Of a DNA stretch of 64,000 nt, positions 1-10,363 are shown piece after piece. Each line of letters opens with the position of its first letter. Within the stretch, counting starts at the first letter, position 1. This stretch comes from Datura wrightii. Its lineage: Eukaryota > Streptophyta > Magnoliopsida > Solanales > Solanaceae. The stretch lies in assembly GCA_035772735.1 (NCBI GenBank), contig JASDFA010000003.1:61438501-61502500 (forward strand), read 5' to 3'. The notes below the pieces were generated by a model. That model had not been told where the DNA came from, did no database searches, and saw only the letters and a program-made list of their open reading frames with translations. The position numbers were made by a program, and so were the translations under genes.

Positions 1-40
1 ACCCCACACATAAATCCTTGTTCGTCCTCGAACAACAAAC
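1..40 (-). other. 3' polypurine tract and preceding conserved motif of B
   Basis: Read on the minus strand, a GTTCGAGGACGAACAA block is followed by a T/A-rich spacer and then TGTGTGGGGT at the window edge. The same order precedes the 3' LTRs of A (2073-2110), C (25058-25093) and, in decayed form, D (41291-41327). In LTR elements this position primes plus-strand DNA synthesis. Confidence 0.75.
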
Positions 41-633
41 ATACAATTCATGCAATTTACATCCCAACCTCGCTACTATGGTTCGACAATATAAGCTACG
101 GTCATACCGATTATTCAATACAGCAAATCATCAAGAAACCATGCATGGTCTTATCAATGCAATGACCTTCAATACATCAAGACTTCCTAGACTTTAAGAA
201 TCGACTCTCGATATAGGCAAACTTATGCAAATCAGCTAATCAAGATATCCGACACGAAAATCAATCTTTCATCAAGCATGTGCCCTCACAACTCAAGAGA
301 ATCTTCCCCTTTTTGCTCATGTGACACACAATCATTCAAGCAGGGGCATGTACACACAATTTCACTCTCTCCCAAAAGAATTCACATGCATCATGTCATG
401 ACCCATAAGCTTGCCCTTAGTGTATTACTCCACTAATTTAAAGAAATGCAATGTAAGATCACGTAGGACTTTAATGGGTTGTAATGGATGCTATGGAACT
501 AGTAAATATTGGATTAGCCAATAATAGCCACTAGCATCCTTAAGCACCTTTTCAACACATCCCATCAACTCATGGACATTGTTTCTCTTTTTTTTTCTTC
601 ATCATCCCATTCTTGATGATTTACTTTAGTATG

Positions 634-638
634 GCCCA
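634..638. repeat. Target site duplication of A, left copy
   Basis: GCCCA here is repeated exactly at 6637-6641, on the other side of element A. It marks the integration site in B. Confidence 0.9.
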
Positions 639-2072
639 TGCTCGGTGCTTTGGTATGGGGTAAAAACCGACACGCAAGTGCACATGGTCAAACAAGTAAT
701 AAAGTGGCTAAGTAAGCCAAGTATCGATCCAAGGAGACTCTGGATAAGTTAAATTGCTTAAGTATACTATATTCTAGTTTACTTCTAATTATGTTGACAA
801 CAATGTAACCAAAAGTTAAATAATTTTGTTTATAAACTATATACTAAAACTATTAACAAATATTTACTTGAATTGAAACTATGGATAAGAGCATGCCAAG
901 GTTAAGAACAAGTAATGAATTCGATAGTAATCATAATTCGGTTATTCTTCTCTTCATGTTGCTAGCCAAGAACATTAGCCTAGAGATTAAAACTCTCGTA
1001 TTTAATCTCACTTTAGAATCATAAACCATTCATCTACATTTCTGTGATCAAATGCAATTTATGACCTAGCAATACAATTCCGGTTCCTAAATTGACTAAT
1101 ATGGCTTTCAAGTATATTTCTATCAGGAAAGCACATCAAAACCCAATTTTCCCAAATCAAGTTAAGAACAATACCCTATTAATTCACAACTTTCCAATTT
1201 CTTGCTCTCTCGAGTGAAATTGGACTTTTTAGATGTACATTAATGTTGGCCACACACTAATGCAGTAAGAACAAGAATTAATAGAACAACATGAAAGAAG
1301 AAGATGAAAAACCATATAATTCACAATCAAAATTCAATACACATGTTCAAAACCTTAGCAAGGAAGAGAATTAGCCACTCATTTGTGGATTGATCATCCT
1401 CAAATGAGTGTAAATCATACGTACAATTGATTGAAAGAAGAAAGAAAGAGAGAAAAACCCTTAGCTTTTTCGTCCCTCAACTGCTCCTAACCCACGTCCT
1501 TGCTCCACCAAGTCTCCATTATGAAAAATAAACCTAAGTGTGCTATTTATATTAGTAGGAATCTTTCCCGGATTAACAAGCAACGTGTCACGGAGTGCAT
1601 CGCGGAGCACGGCCTCCGTGACACGCTACGGACGCGGAGGCTTTCTGGAAAATCACCCGAAATCGGCCCAGGCAGCACCTTGCCGCGTTGGCAACGTGTC
1701 ATGCTGCCTGGGCAGCGCGTTGTAGCCCCATGGTCGCGGAGTCCACCTGTCGTGGCACGTTGCCAACGTGCAGGTGGGCTGTTTTGAGCGGCCTGCCTGC
1801 TGTGGCACCTTGTCGACGCGCCGGTGGGCTGTTTTGTGCCTCTTCCTTGCCGACGTTCGCGTGTTAATTCCGTTTCCAAGCTTCTACTTCACCAACTCAT
1901 GGATTAGTTACTCAAACATCATCAAAACCTACAAAACAAAGGCTAATCATGTTGGTTAGCACATAACTTTATTTTATCTAAAATTACATGAAAATGTATA
2001 CGATAACTTAGATAAACAAGACTAATTTAAGTAATAAAGAGTATCTCGGGCATATATTTTTGCCCGTGATCA
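639..2072 (-). repeat. 3' LTR of element A
   Basis: 1434 bp. On the minus strand it starts TGATCACGGGC, next to the polypurine tract at 2073, and ends with CA at 639. It is nearly identical to 5203-6636. It contains the CG-rich palindromic array at about 1579-1835 and a TATAAAT box at about 1545-1551 on the minus strand. Short ORFs inside it are present in both LTR copies only because the copies are recent duplicates. Confidence 0.95.
1579..1835 (-). promoter_or_regulatory. Type I palindromic array of the A 3' LTR
   Basis: A CG-rich stretch with repeated GTGTCACGGAG, CCTCCGTGACACG and GTGGCACGTTG units and interspersed GCATCGCGGAG. It lies immediately upstream of the LTR TATA box on the minus strand. 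Similar units occur in B, C and E. Confidence 0.7.
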
Positions 2073-2110
2073 CAACCCCACACTTAAAGCCTTGTTCGTC
2101 CTCGAACAAC
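2073..2110 (-). other. Polypurine tract and conserved GTTCGAGGACGAACAA block of A
   Basis: On the minus strand AAGTGTGGGGTTG touches the start of the 3' LTR at 2072. About 15 nt upstream lies GTTCGAGGACGAACAA, which is also found before the 3' LTRs of B and C. Confidence 0.88.
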
Positions 2111-4026
2111 CTTTTACATATCATGCAAATGGAGACTCCTACATAACTAATTTAGCAAGAGAATTCAAGTTACAGCTATAATGATTACGTAGGATACAAG
2201 CTAAAAATAGAGCATGCCTGATTTGATCGTTGAAATGAAACGCAACCATGTTAAGACTTCTTAACCTCAAGAATCGACTCTCAATTTTAGCAAACTCATG
2301 CAAATCATCTGATTAAGAAATCCTACATGAAATATATTCTTCTTTCAACATGTGCCCCTCACGGAAAGAGAGTTACCCAATCACACGCAAAAACAATTTT
2401 TTACATCACAACATATGTGGGTACATGAATAGAATTACGCTCACTCTTACAAAGAATTCACATGCATCATGTAATGACCCATAAGCTTGCCCTTAGTGTT
2501 TTATTCCACTAATATAAGGATGTATGAATGTAAGATCAAGTAGGACTTTTTAGGTTGTAATGTAACTCAGGTGCGGGTAGGTACTATTATGATCAGTAAT
2601 AGTGACTATCTTTCCTAAGCGCTTTTAATACATCACGCCTTCATTACAAACTTCCCTTCCCTCACTTCACCTTTTTCTCTTTTCATCTTTCTTTTTCCTC
2701 TTTTGTTCCCCCATTTCTTTCGGCATTTTTAGCTTATTAGTAAGGAGTACTTAAGCAATATGTTTCATTCATTCCTTTTCTTACTCCCTACTAATAACCA
2801 ACCATTTTCACACAAATGCACCTTTTTCCTTTTCTCAACTATTACAATTGCTACTTTCCCTTCTTTTTCATTCTTCTCACTCCTTTACTCTTTCGGATTT
2901 TTTTTTTCTTTAAGCGCTTCGGAGTTTTTGATCAAATTCAAGGCTAATGAAAGAAAAAGGATTAAGCTTATGTTGCAGCTGTCAAAGAATAGGCTCAAGG
3001 CTCAATGGGGTTAACTAGGATTAATTTTTCAAGGTAGGTATAATGAGGGATAAAAAAGTTGGTTCATTCAAAGAAATGCCTATATCATTTCCTCCAATTC
3101 ACATCCTTCATTTCATTTTATAAACACACCAGGCAAGTTCTAGACATTCCACAATAGCATAGAATACTCAAAAACCTTACACTCATGGCACATGCTCAAA
3201 TCAAGACACAATCAGTAGACTCTTACTCAGCTAATCACAAGAATTCGGAATTAAGCTTCAAACATATTGAGTCAAATTCAAGAGCCTAAGTGTCTCAAAC
3301 AAAGTTATACACTTGCATGCTTCATACTGAACATACTTGCATCTTACAACCATGTATAGCACATAACAAGAACATCCAGCCCAATTAGTTATGGTTTCAA
3401 AACCCAAAACCTATCGACTAATTTTCCTCAAGACGGTCGTCATCCATCCATCGTCGGAAACAGTCCCTAGCTATGACTAAAAAAACTTTATATACAGACC
3501 AAGGAAAGAAAGAAAAAAGAAAAGAAAAAAGAAAAAAATTTTTTATTCTTCGGTTCAAATACCCCCCGTCGGAAAAGAACCGAAAAGAAAAACCAACGGG
3601 TGATGAAGTCATGCTTAATTCACAAAAATGTTTCAAAATTTTCAAATTTTCAAATTTCTCACCAACTTTTATACAAGCATTACATTCACCAAAAATCATT
3701 AAGCACAGAAATTTTGAAATTTCCTAGAAATTTCCCTCACCCCACACTTAAATCATGCTATGTCCGCATAGCATCAAACTAAAGGTTACAAAGGGTGAGA
3801 AATACTCCCTGCGGCCTTTAGGCCTAGCTGACAGCATGGTTTTCTTCAACTATGGACAAGTGGGTGTTCGACCCCACACTTTTTTTTCCATGCTTGTTAG
3901 CTTCCTCCTCCACGGGTACTCAGACTTCCCCTCCATCTGTGCTTAACTTTCCACCAAAACAACACAAGATGAAAAATAAATAAAATAAACATAAATGCAA
4001 GAAATTAAAATGGTACCCATGGTACC
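2111..4026 (-). other. Long 3' noncoding region of A
   Basis: About 1.9 kb without a credible gene, including T-rich and A-rich tracts (2640-2920 and 3490-3545). It shares ordered blocks with the 3' UTRs of B and C: TCTAGACATTCCACAATAGC near 3139, the stem-loop at 3423-3460, and polypurine-like ACCCCACACT motifs at 3739-3750 and 3871-3880. In B and C equivalents of the last two flank the 3' ORF. Here they lie only about 130 bp apart with nothing between them, as if that ORF had been lost. Confidence 0.7.
3423..3460 (-). other. Conserved stem-loop (SL-c) of A
   Basis: TTTCC at 3423-3427 pairs with GGAAA at 3456-3460 around a conserved core reading AAGACGGTCGTCATCCATCC on the plus strand. B (7398-7445) and C (23688-23725) have the same core with the stem changed to TTCCCT/AGGGAA. 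The changes keep the pairing. Confidence 0.6.
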
Positions 4027-4075
4027 CTTGGGTTGCCTCCCAAGCAGCACCTAATTTTACGTCGCGGCACGACGT
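4027..4075 (-). other. Post-stop double stem-loop (SL-a and SL-b) of A
   Basis: On the minus strand SL-a (4075-4059) is ACGTCG-TGCCG-CGACGT and SL-b (4044-4027) is CTTGGG-AGGCAA-CCCAAG. Both stems are perfect. SL-a begins about 9 nt after the stop of the 315-residue ORF at 4084. Equivalents follow the IN stop of C and the PR-IN fusion of B at the same distance, with compensatory changes in SL-b. Confidence 0.75.
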
Positions 4076-4083
4076 ACCAAGTT

Positions 4084-5031
4084 TCACCACTTTTTCCTCC
4101 ACCTTGAGGATATGAATCTCACCCCTAATTTCTTCTCTAATTTCCTCTTATGCTCCAGGGGTGGTGGTGAAAAATTGTAAGGACCAAACAGTAGATGTTG
4201 CCTTTTGCATTTATTGGTCCTTAAGTAAGCGAAGTTATTTTGTCTTTCTGAGTTAGCAAATTTCAAAATATATGGTGCTTGGTCCTCCTCTAGACATTTC
4301 TCTACAAACTTGGAAGACTCTATTTCTATATTGTCAACCAAATTTAATGTTGAAAAATGCGTAGAGTGTGTTCCAATACACCTCAACTCTGAAACTGCAT
4401 TTTGCTTGACCTCCTTACTTGTATATACCTTCTCGACATCGACATCTATCTCACCATTAAAGTCGACTGGGGGATACGCTAACTCTTCTTCCAAGAATGG
4501 ATTTTTCATAAGTGTGAGCCCATCACGGGGACACTCAAGAGATTCGAATTGTTGGGCTTCATCCAAAAATTCACCCTTGTCGTCCTCTTGTAGTTCCTCT
4601 TGAATATCGGCTAAAACTATTGTCTGTGATTTATCACACGCTTCAGCTTCAGCGATCATCTCCGTGAATTTGATGGTCATCCTTTCTAGAGCCTCTGCAT
4701 TCTCTTCTTGCTGATTTCTCAATACTGCCATCGCCTCCTTCATTGCTTCTGATTGCTCCAAGAGTTGTTTCAACATGTCTTCTATTCGAGCTTGGCGTCC
4801 CAAGTCCTCATTTTCAGCATGCCTATATTCAGAAAAAACAACAGAAGGATCATAGTAGGGGCTTGGGGGAGGGGAATATGCCTTTGGACAATCACCCCAA
4901 TGGCCATATTGACACCCACATATATTGCACGTATTACAGTTTTGCCACAAGTGGGGTCCTCCATAGTTCAAACAAGATTCACCAAAATATGAGTATCCAC
5001 CATTGAAACCATTTATATTCCACGATGTCAT
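4084..5031 (-). CDS. Intact single ORF of element A, gag-like protein of unknown function (315 aa)
   Basis: The only undamaged long ORF of the window. ATG at 5031 lies about 150 nt after the primer-binding site, the normal place for gag. Residues about 15-50 form a Cys/His/Trp-rich cluster containing CNICGCQYGHWGDC, which is C-x2-C-x5-H-x3-C, close to but not the canonical CCHC knuckle. Then come a Pro-rich linker, a long predicted coiled coil (about residues 75-135, rich in Glu, Met, Leu and Gln), an acidic middle and a strongly basic C-terminus ending RWRKKW. I see no capsid homology region, protease or membrane segment. An RNA-binding packaging role is inferred from position, the Cys/His cluster and basic tail. 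It might instead be a protein specific to this non-autonomous family. Confidence 0.75.
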   Translation of the reverse strand: MTSWNINGFNGGYSYFGESCLNYGGPHLWQNCNTCNICGCQYGHWGDCPKAYSPPPSPYYDPSVVFSEYRHAENEDLGRQARIEDMLKQLLEQSEAMKEAMAVLRNQQEENAEALERMTIKFTEMIAEAEACDKSQTIVLADIQEELQEDDKGEFLDEAQQFESLECPRDGLTLMKNPFLEEELAYPPVDFNGEIDVDVEKVYTSKEVKQNAVSELRCIGTHSTHFSTLNLVDNIEIESSKFVEKCLEEDQAPYILKFANSERQNNFAYLRTNKCKRQHLLFGPYNFSPPPLEHKRKLEKKLGVRFISSRWRKKW

Positions 5032-5178
5032 GTCAATAAGGGTATACGAACAAGCAGAAAAATAAAATAAAATAAAGAAGAATTAAAACAAACACTAGAC
5101 CAAGTTGTCAACACTTAAGAAAATAAAACAAAAATACAGTAAATTTATACTTAAAACAATTTCACCAATTGCCAAGTC

Positions 5179-5196
5179 TCCCCGGCAACGGCGCCA
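5179..5196 (-). other. Primer-binding site of A (tRNA-Asp)
   Basis: On the minus strand this is TGGCGCCGTTGCCGGGGA, an 18 nt perfect complement of the 3' end of plant tRNA-Asp. It starts 6 nt inside the end of the 5' LTR. This primer is typical of Athila-like elements. Confidence 0.93.
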
Positions 5197-6108
5197 AAAA
5201 CTTGCTCGGTGCTTTGGTATGGGGTAAAAACCGACACGCAAGTGCACGTGGTCAAACAACTAATAAAGTGGCTAAGTAAGCCAAGTATCGATCCAAGGAG
5301 ACTCTGGATAAGTAAAATTGCTTAAGTATACTATATTCTAGTTTACTTCTAATTATGTTGACAACAATGTAACCAAAAGTTAAATAATTTTGTTTATAAA
5401 CTATATACTAAAACTATTAACAAATATTTACTTGAATTGAAACTATGGATAAGAGCATGCCAAGGTTCAGAACAAGTAATGAATTCGATAGTAATCATAA
5501 TTCGGTTATTCTTCTCTTCATGTTGCTAGCCAAGAACATTAGCCTAGAGATTAAAACTCTCGTATTTAATCTCACTTTAGAATCATAAACCACTCGTCTA
5601 CATTTCTGTGATCAAATGCAATTTATGACCTAGCAATACAATTCCGGTTCCTAAATTGACTAATACGGCTTTCAAGTATATTTCTATCAGGAAAGCATAT
5701 CAAAACCCAATTTTCCCAAATCAAGTTAAGAACAACACCCTATTAATTCACAACTTTCCAATTTCTTGCTCTCTCGAGTGAAATTGGACTTTTTAGATGT
5801 ACATTAATGTTGGCCACACACTAATGCAGTAAGAACAAGAATTAATAGAACAACATGAAAGAAGAAGATGAAAAACCATATAATTCACAATCAAAATTCA
5901 ATACACATGTTCAAAACCTTAGCAAGGAAGAGAATTAGCCACTCATTTGTGGATTGATCATCCTCAAATGAGTGTAAATCATACGTACAATTGATTGAAA
6001 GAAGAAAGAAAGAGAGAAAAACCCTTAGCTTTTTTGTCCCTCAACTGCTCCTAACCCACGTCCTTGCTCCACCAAGTCTCCATTATGAAAAATAAACCTA
6101 AGTGTGCT

Positions 6109-6115
6109 ATTTATA
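6109..6115 (-). promoter_or_regulatory. TATA box of the A 5' LTR
   Basis: TATAAAT followed by AGCACACTTAGG on the minus strand. The same block follows the TATA boxes in both LTRs of C. It sits just downstream of the palindromic array. Confidence 0.75.
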
Positions 6116-6142
6116 TTAGTAGGAATCTTTCCCGGATTAACA

Positions 6143-6400
6143 AGCAATGTGTCACGGAGTTCATCGCGGAGCACGGCCTCCGTGACACGCTACGGACGCG
6201 GAGGTTTTCTGGAAAATCACCCGAAATCGGCCCAGGCAGCACCTTGCCGCGTTGGCAACGTGTCACGCTGCCTGGGCAGCGCGTTGTAGCCCCATGGTGG
6301 CGGAGTCCACCTGCCGTGGCACGTTGCCAACGCGCAGGTGGGCTGTTTTGAGCGGCCTGCCTACCGTGGCACCTTGTCGACGCGCCGGTGGGCTGTTTTG
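6143..6400 (-). promoter_or_regulatory. Type I palindromic array of the A 5' LTR
   Basis: Repeated GTGTCACGGAG, CTCCGTGACACG and GGCACGTTG units with CG-rich spacers, ending about 30 bp upstream of the TATA box. It is probably a promoter-proximal binding array. No factor can be named from sequence alone. Confidence 0.7.
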
Positions 6401-6636
6401 TGCCTCTTCCTTGCCGACGTTCGCGTGTTAATTCCGTTTCCAAGCTTCTACTTCACCAACTCATGGATTAGTTACTCAAACATCATCAAAACCTACAAAA
6501 CAAAGGCTAATCATGTTGGTTAGCACATATCTTTATTTTATCTAAAATTACATGAAAATGTATACGATAACTTAGATAAACAAGACTAATTTAAGTAATA
6601 AAGAGTATCTCGGGCATATATTTTTGCCCGTGATCA

Positions 6637-6641
6637 GCCCA
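6637..6641. repeat. Target site duplication of A, right copy
   Basis: GCCCA, identical to 634-638. Confidence 0.9.
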
Positions 6642-7397
6642 TTTCATTAAGCACACTTGAAACATCAACAAAGATTATTCATGCACCTTCATTATCGTTT
6701 ATTTCTAACAAGTGCACCTTCAACCTTTTCTTTTCTTCCCTCACTCTGCTTTTCTTTTTCTTTTCACCATTCTCACTCTTTGACACTTTGGGAAAATGAT
6801 TTTCTCTTCTTAAGCGCTTAAGAGTTTTGTATAGACTTTACGGCTAATGAAAAGAAGGAACTAAGCTCGGTTTACACTTTTTGGACAAAAGAAAGAAATA
6901 ATAGGCTAAAGGCTCAAAGGGCTGACTAGGGTATACAATCACAGAAAGGGGGGTATGCCAAGGAAAAAAATAGAAACTCTCGGTTAAAACAAAGAAATGC
7001 CTACATCCTTTCCTACAATACACCTCTTTCATTTTGTTTTGTACACACACCAGGCAAGTTCTAGACACTTCACAATAGCATGGAATGTCAACACCTCACT
7101 TCACACTTTCTGCACATGCTCGATTCAAGATGTATTCACAGACTCTTCAATCAGCTAATTACAGGAATTCAAACATTAAGCCTCAATCACACTGAATCGA
7201 ACTCTACAGCCTAGGTATCTCAACATATTTACAAATTTGCATGCTTTCATACAAATCACCTTTGCATTTCGAATATCATGTACAACACGCAACCAAAATT
7301 TCACAACCATAGTGTAACTACAGGTTCCGGGATGCAATCCACCAAAGCAAAAAAAACTGAAAAATAATTAAAAAAAATCTACTCCTAACGACTACAT

Positions 7398-7445
7398 TTC
7401 CCTTAAGACGGTCGTCATCCATCCATCATAGGGAACGGTCACTAC
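7398..7445 (-). other. Conserved stem-loop (SL-c) of B
   Basis: TTCCCT (7398-7403) pairs with AGGGAA (7440-7445) around the core GACGGTCGTCATCCATCCAT. C has the same element at 23688-23725. Confidence 0.6.
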
Positions 7446-7470
7446 TTAAGACGTCGGTTCAATGAGACCA

Positions 7471-7505
7471 TTCTCGGTAAAAGAACCAAAAACAAACGCC
7501 GAGAA
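7471..7505 (-). other. Conserved stem-loop (SL-d) of B
   Basis: TTCTCGG (7471-7477) pairs with CCGAGAA (7499-7505). The same stem occurs in C (23617-23652). A has a different pairing, CCCGT/ACGGG, at about the same place (near 3566-3600). Confidence 0.5.
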
Positions 7506-7785
7506 ACCCAAAATTAAAAATGTCGAAAATATCGATCATTTCGATAGAAAAATTATTTACAAAATATTTTAAAATTTTTTAAAAAAATTGATCATTTCGA
7601 TAACAAAATAACAAAAATATGAACAGAATCAGAATCAGCTAGCAACCATTCAGCAACACACATCAATTTCACAAATATTTACAAATACAAAACAATTTGA
7701 AAATTCACACTCACAGGGACACACAACATACATGCTAACAGAAGAGAACATACAAACAAAACAGCCCAGCCCAGCACCTAACTAC

Positions 7786-7800
7786 TCCCACCCCACACTC
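7786..7800 (-). other. Polypurine-like motif after the 3' ORF of B
   Basis: On the minus strand GAGTGTGGGGTGGG lies about 70 nt after the 3' ORF stop. C has TTAAGTGTGGGGTGGG the same distance after its ORF. Confidence 0.6.
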
Positions 7801-7869
7801 AGCTCGAACACTGTCCCCAGTGTTCACAAAAATTCAAATAGCACAAATTCGGGTGGTGGAACTCCCTGA

Positions 7870-9082
7870 TCAGTCAAAGTATTCCACTTCTTCGTTGGGT
7901 GCTGCTGCTTCATCTCCCATATCCGAGTCGCCTCCGTCATCATCATCGGACTCCACATCGGAGTCCTCCCGACGCGTCTCCTCGTCTATGGGGACGTCAT
8001 CATCTGTGGGCTCTACAAATGCTGGCCCCACTCGGCATAGAGCCCTGGCGTTTTCGCCAAAGGGGTAGTCTAGCTCAAGCTGCCATAGCTCCTCCTCCGT
8101 CGCCGGCCTCCCACCTATCCTTAGCTGGAGCATCTGCATCCCATACATCCGAGCCATATACTGGTCATCACGAGCGTGTCGCTTGCCAAGTGTAAGCACT
8201 GGACCGTGAGTGGTGTCGGGAGCCTAAGTTTTGGAAACATCTAAGGCCCGCCGCTCCAACTGCGGGATATAATCGAGGGCCTCCTCCTCAACATCGAGGC
8301 CCCTGAGAAAGGTGGTCAGTAGTCCACCAAAACCATACCTGTGCCCCTGGTGCAACCGGGCTCTCTTCATGGCGGATATAATAACCGCCCCGAATTAATC
8401 TCCAGCCCTTTCATCAGGGCGTACACCAGGCATACACGATCCCAGGTTACATCAGTCATATGTACCCCTGGGATAAGCAGACTATCTTCAGCCAGATTCG
8501 GGCTTCCCTGTTCATCTGTGAATAGGGCAACGTCTGGTGGTAGCCCCTCTCTTTGTGTCTGCTCCATCTAGCTGTTGATCGGGTCCCACACAATGTGCGT
8601 CTGATGTCCGCATACGGTGGGGTAATGTTCAGCTATCGGAGGACGTGGGCGTCTGTGTCCCACGCTCCTATGATGGCATTGAGATGGTGGGGCTCCAGAG
8701 TGACTATTTGCCCTCTGATCTTGATGGTGTGACTCCTGATCGTCGGGTTCCAGTTGGCATAGAACTCCCGAATCAAGTGCAGATTGCATTCTTTGGGCTC
8801 TTCAAAGATGAACTTGAGCCCCGCTGCCTCAATCCGGTGAACCATTCTAGGGACCTCCTGTGCCAATGGTTCCCGTGCTATGTGCTCCTCGGGGAAATAT
8901 TTGCTTTCTTTGTGCTTGGCGTACCACTTTTTCCCCTCGTCGGTCACCCATCTTGTTCCATATTGGCGGCGTTGGCCGCGTGGAACTGCTGGTGCAGCTG
9001 GGACTGCTGTGCGCAGTCTGATTCATTTCCTTCCGGCGCCTGAAGTTGACGCACCTTTTCCTTTCTCTTGCCGGCTTGCCAT
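7870..9082 (-). pseudogene. 3' ORF of B, putative plant transposon protein domain, disrupted
   Basis: Reads from an ATG at 9082, just after a predicted splice acceptor, to a TGA after EVEYFD at 7870. Order: basic N-terminus, DEGKKWYAKHKESKYF block, LHLIREFYANW motif, VTLEPHHLNAIIGAWDTDAH, then an acidic Ser/Asp/Glu-rich C-terminus. The REFYANW block is characteristic of the family Pfam calls putative plant transposon protein. Compared with C 22079-23297 it has an early stop near 9030 and at least two frameshifts. No signal peptide or membrane segment is seen, so it does not look like an envelope. Its molecular role is unknown. Confidence 0.75.
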
Positions 9083-9087
9083 TTCAC

Positions 9088-9778
9088 CTGTCAACCCAAG
9101 TAAACAAGATCAATGTTAAGCTTATAGATATTAACTTCGGCTAAGGTCAGGTTACGCTAGGTTACCCCACACTTAGTCCTTAGCTACAGTTACAACAATA
9201 CGACAAGAATATCTTTATTTACACAAAACAACCAACTATACAATCATGCTTAATGCGTTCGAAAAATTCGACGGTATAACTTATGCGTACTACTCAGACT
9301 TCGTACAGCTAATCGCAATCACTACCATCGCTAGCATTTTAACCATCACACTTAGCAAAGAAAAACAAAGAAACAAAAACAACAACAAAAATTTATACAC
9401 ATGAACCTATCCAACCAACCAAATTCGAACAAATTTCAACATTTCCCCCAAACCCGAGAATCCGTCGTCTATTAACATCCAAACAATTTGTACATCGACT
9501 CATCTCATTCAACACATACACCCTAGCATAAAATTCACGATTTCAACACATTTCCAACTTCAAATTCAACAACAAGACCTAGAATTGATTTTATCAATCA
9601 AATTTGAATAATTTATGCAATCGACAAGTTCAAATAATCATAACGACATTCCGAACATTTATCAACAACAAATAACTCAAATTCATGCTTAATTACTACA
9701 TAGGGCGATTTAGCTCACCTCCCGTGCTTAATTTTGAAGAAAATTGACAAGAAATTGAGAGGGAATCAGAAAACATAC
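9088..9778 (-). other. Predicted 5' leader intron of the B 3' ORF
   Basis: On the minus strand, TTCAAG/GTATGTTT at 9779/9778 is a near-ideal plant donor and TTGACAG/GTGAAATG at 9088 is an acceptor 6 nt before the ORF start. C has the same arrangement (21436-22073). The stretch is AT-rich without an ORF, and carries a polypurine-like AAGTGTGGGGT at about 9174-9164, as C does. Confidence 0.55.
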
Positions 9779-9961
9779 CTTGAAGTTGAAGAATCGAAGA
9801 AAAGTCGGTGAAGTTCTTGCCTTAATCCGTGTCACGTTGATAGGGGATGGTTTTTGGGGGGTTTGGTCGCGGAGGGATTGGAAAATGAGGGGAAAAGGGA
9901 GGTTTTCGGGGTTAAAAAGGTAGAAAAATATGCGGGTCACCCGGCGACCCGGTGTGACCCG

Positions 9962-10132
9962 TCGCGATATACATGGCAACGTGTCACAGAGTGCATCGCG
10001 GTGCACTGCCTCCATGACACGGAGCCATCGCGATACCATTCTGGAAATTTTAAAATTTCCGGGTTATACCTCAACGTGTCACGGAGGGTAACGCGGAGGT
10101 CCTCCTCCGTGACACAGAGCTATCGCCCCAGC
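9962..10132 (-). promoter_or_regulatory. Internal type I palindromic array of B
   Basis: CG-rich repeats (AACGTGTCACAGAG, CTCCATGACACGGAGCC, AACGTGTCACGGAGG and others) between the post-pol stem-loops and the 3' ORF leader. The motif type is the one found in the LTRs of A and C. A T/A-rich TTTTTAA follows on the minus strand. Confidence 0.6.
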
Positions 10133-10363
10133 TCACTGTTTTCCACCTTTTCTTAATTTTTCATACCTCGACTTTTCCTTCGCGATTCCATGCACATGTT
10201 CCTCTGTTTGACCTGAAATTCAGCTCACTATACAAAATTGGTTAGAATTATAGGTTTCACCTAACTAAAAATAAAAACACTAACTAAAACGAAAAAATTT
10301 TGTAGTCAATCACGAAAAAGAAAAATCTATTTACACTTTACAAAAAAAAAAAGAAAAAAATTT

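Larger units (their letters stand above)
1..638 (-). mobile_element. Element B, distal 3' UTR (Athila-like remnant, part 1)
   Basis: On the minus strand this is the last part of the long 3' noncoding region of element B, continuing from 6642 across the later insertion A. It has no credible ORF. It matches the 3' UTR of C (about 24430-25090) block by block: the segment around 395-440, with its stretch reading CATGCATCATGTCATGACCC, corresponds to C at about 24680-24710. The region ends at position 1 with the element's polypurine tract, so the 3' LTR of B should start just left of the window. Flanking sequence GCCCA at 634-638 is the target site taken by A. Confidence 0.8.
639..6636 (-). mobile_element. 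Element A: complete non-autonomous Athila-like LTR retrotransposon
   Basis: A 5998 bp element read on the minus strand, with two 1434 bp LTRs (639-2072 and 5203-6636), a perfect tRNA-Asp primer-binding site, a polypurine tract and a perfect 5 bp target duplication. The internal region is only about 3.1 kb and holds one intact ORF of 315 residues. There is no protease, RT, RNase H or integrase. By eye the two LTRs differ at about 20 positions (roughly 1.5 percent), which implies a recent insertion. Its noncoding 3' region shares stem-loops and sequence blocks with B and C, so a C-type element probably supplies its enzymes. It resembles LARD or TR-GAG type elements. Confidence 0.93.
5203..6636 (-). 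repeat. 5' LTR of element A
   Basis: 1434 bp, matching 639-2072 at all but about 20 positions by eye. On the minus strand it runs from TGATCACGGGC at 6636 to CA at 5203, next to the primer-binding site. A TATAAAT box lies at 6115-6109 (minus) and the palindromic array at about 6143-6400. Confidence 0.95.

Noticed and set aside
1500..1879. 95 and 110 codon ORFs in the A LTR, present again at 6064-6443
   Set aside because: They lie over the CG-rich array in several frames on both strands and recur only because the two LTRs are recent copies of each other.
5179..5196. tRNA-Asp gene
   Set aside because: Only the 3' terminal 18 nt complement is present, at the standard primer-binding position. 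There is no cloverleaf.
8645..9043. 132-codon plus-strand ORF
   Set aside because: Shadow of the minus-strand 3' ORF of B, whose protein matches C and which has the conserved motifs.
7870..9082. 3' ORF of B (and C, D) as a retroviral envelope
   Set aside because: It occupies the envelope position but I see no signal peptide, transmembrane segment or Cys-rich ectodomain, and the core matches the putative plant transposon protein family.
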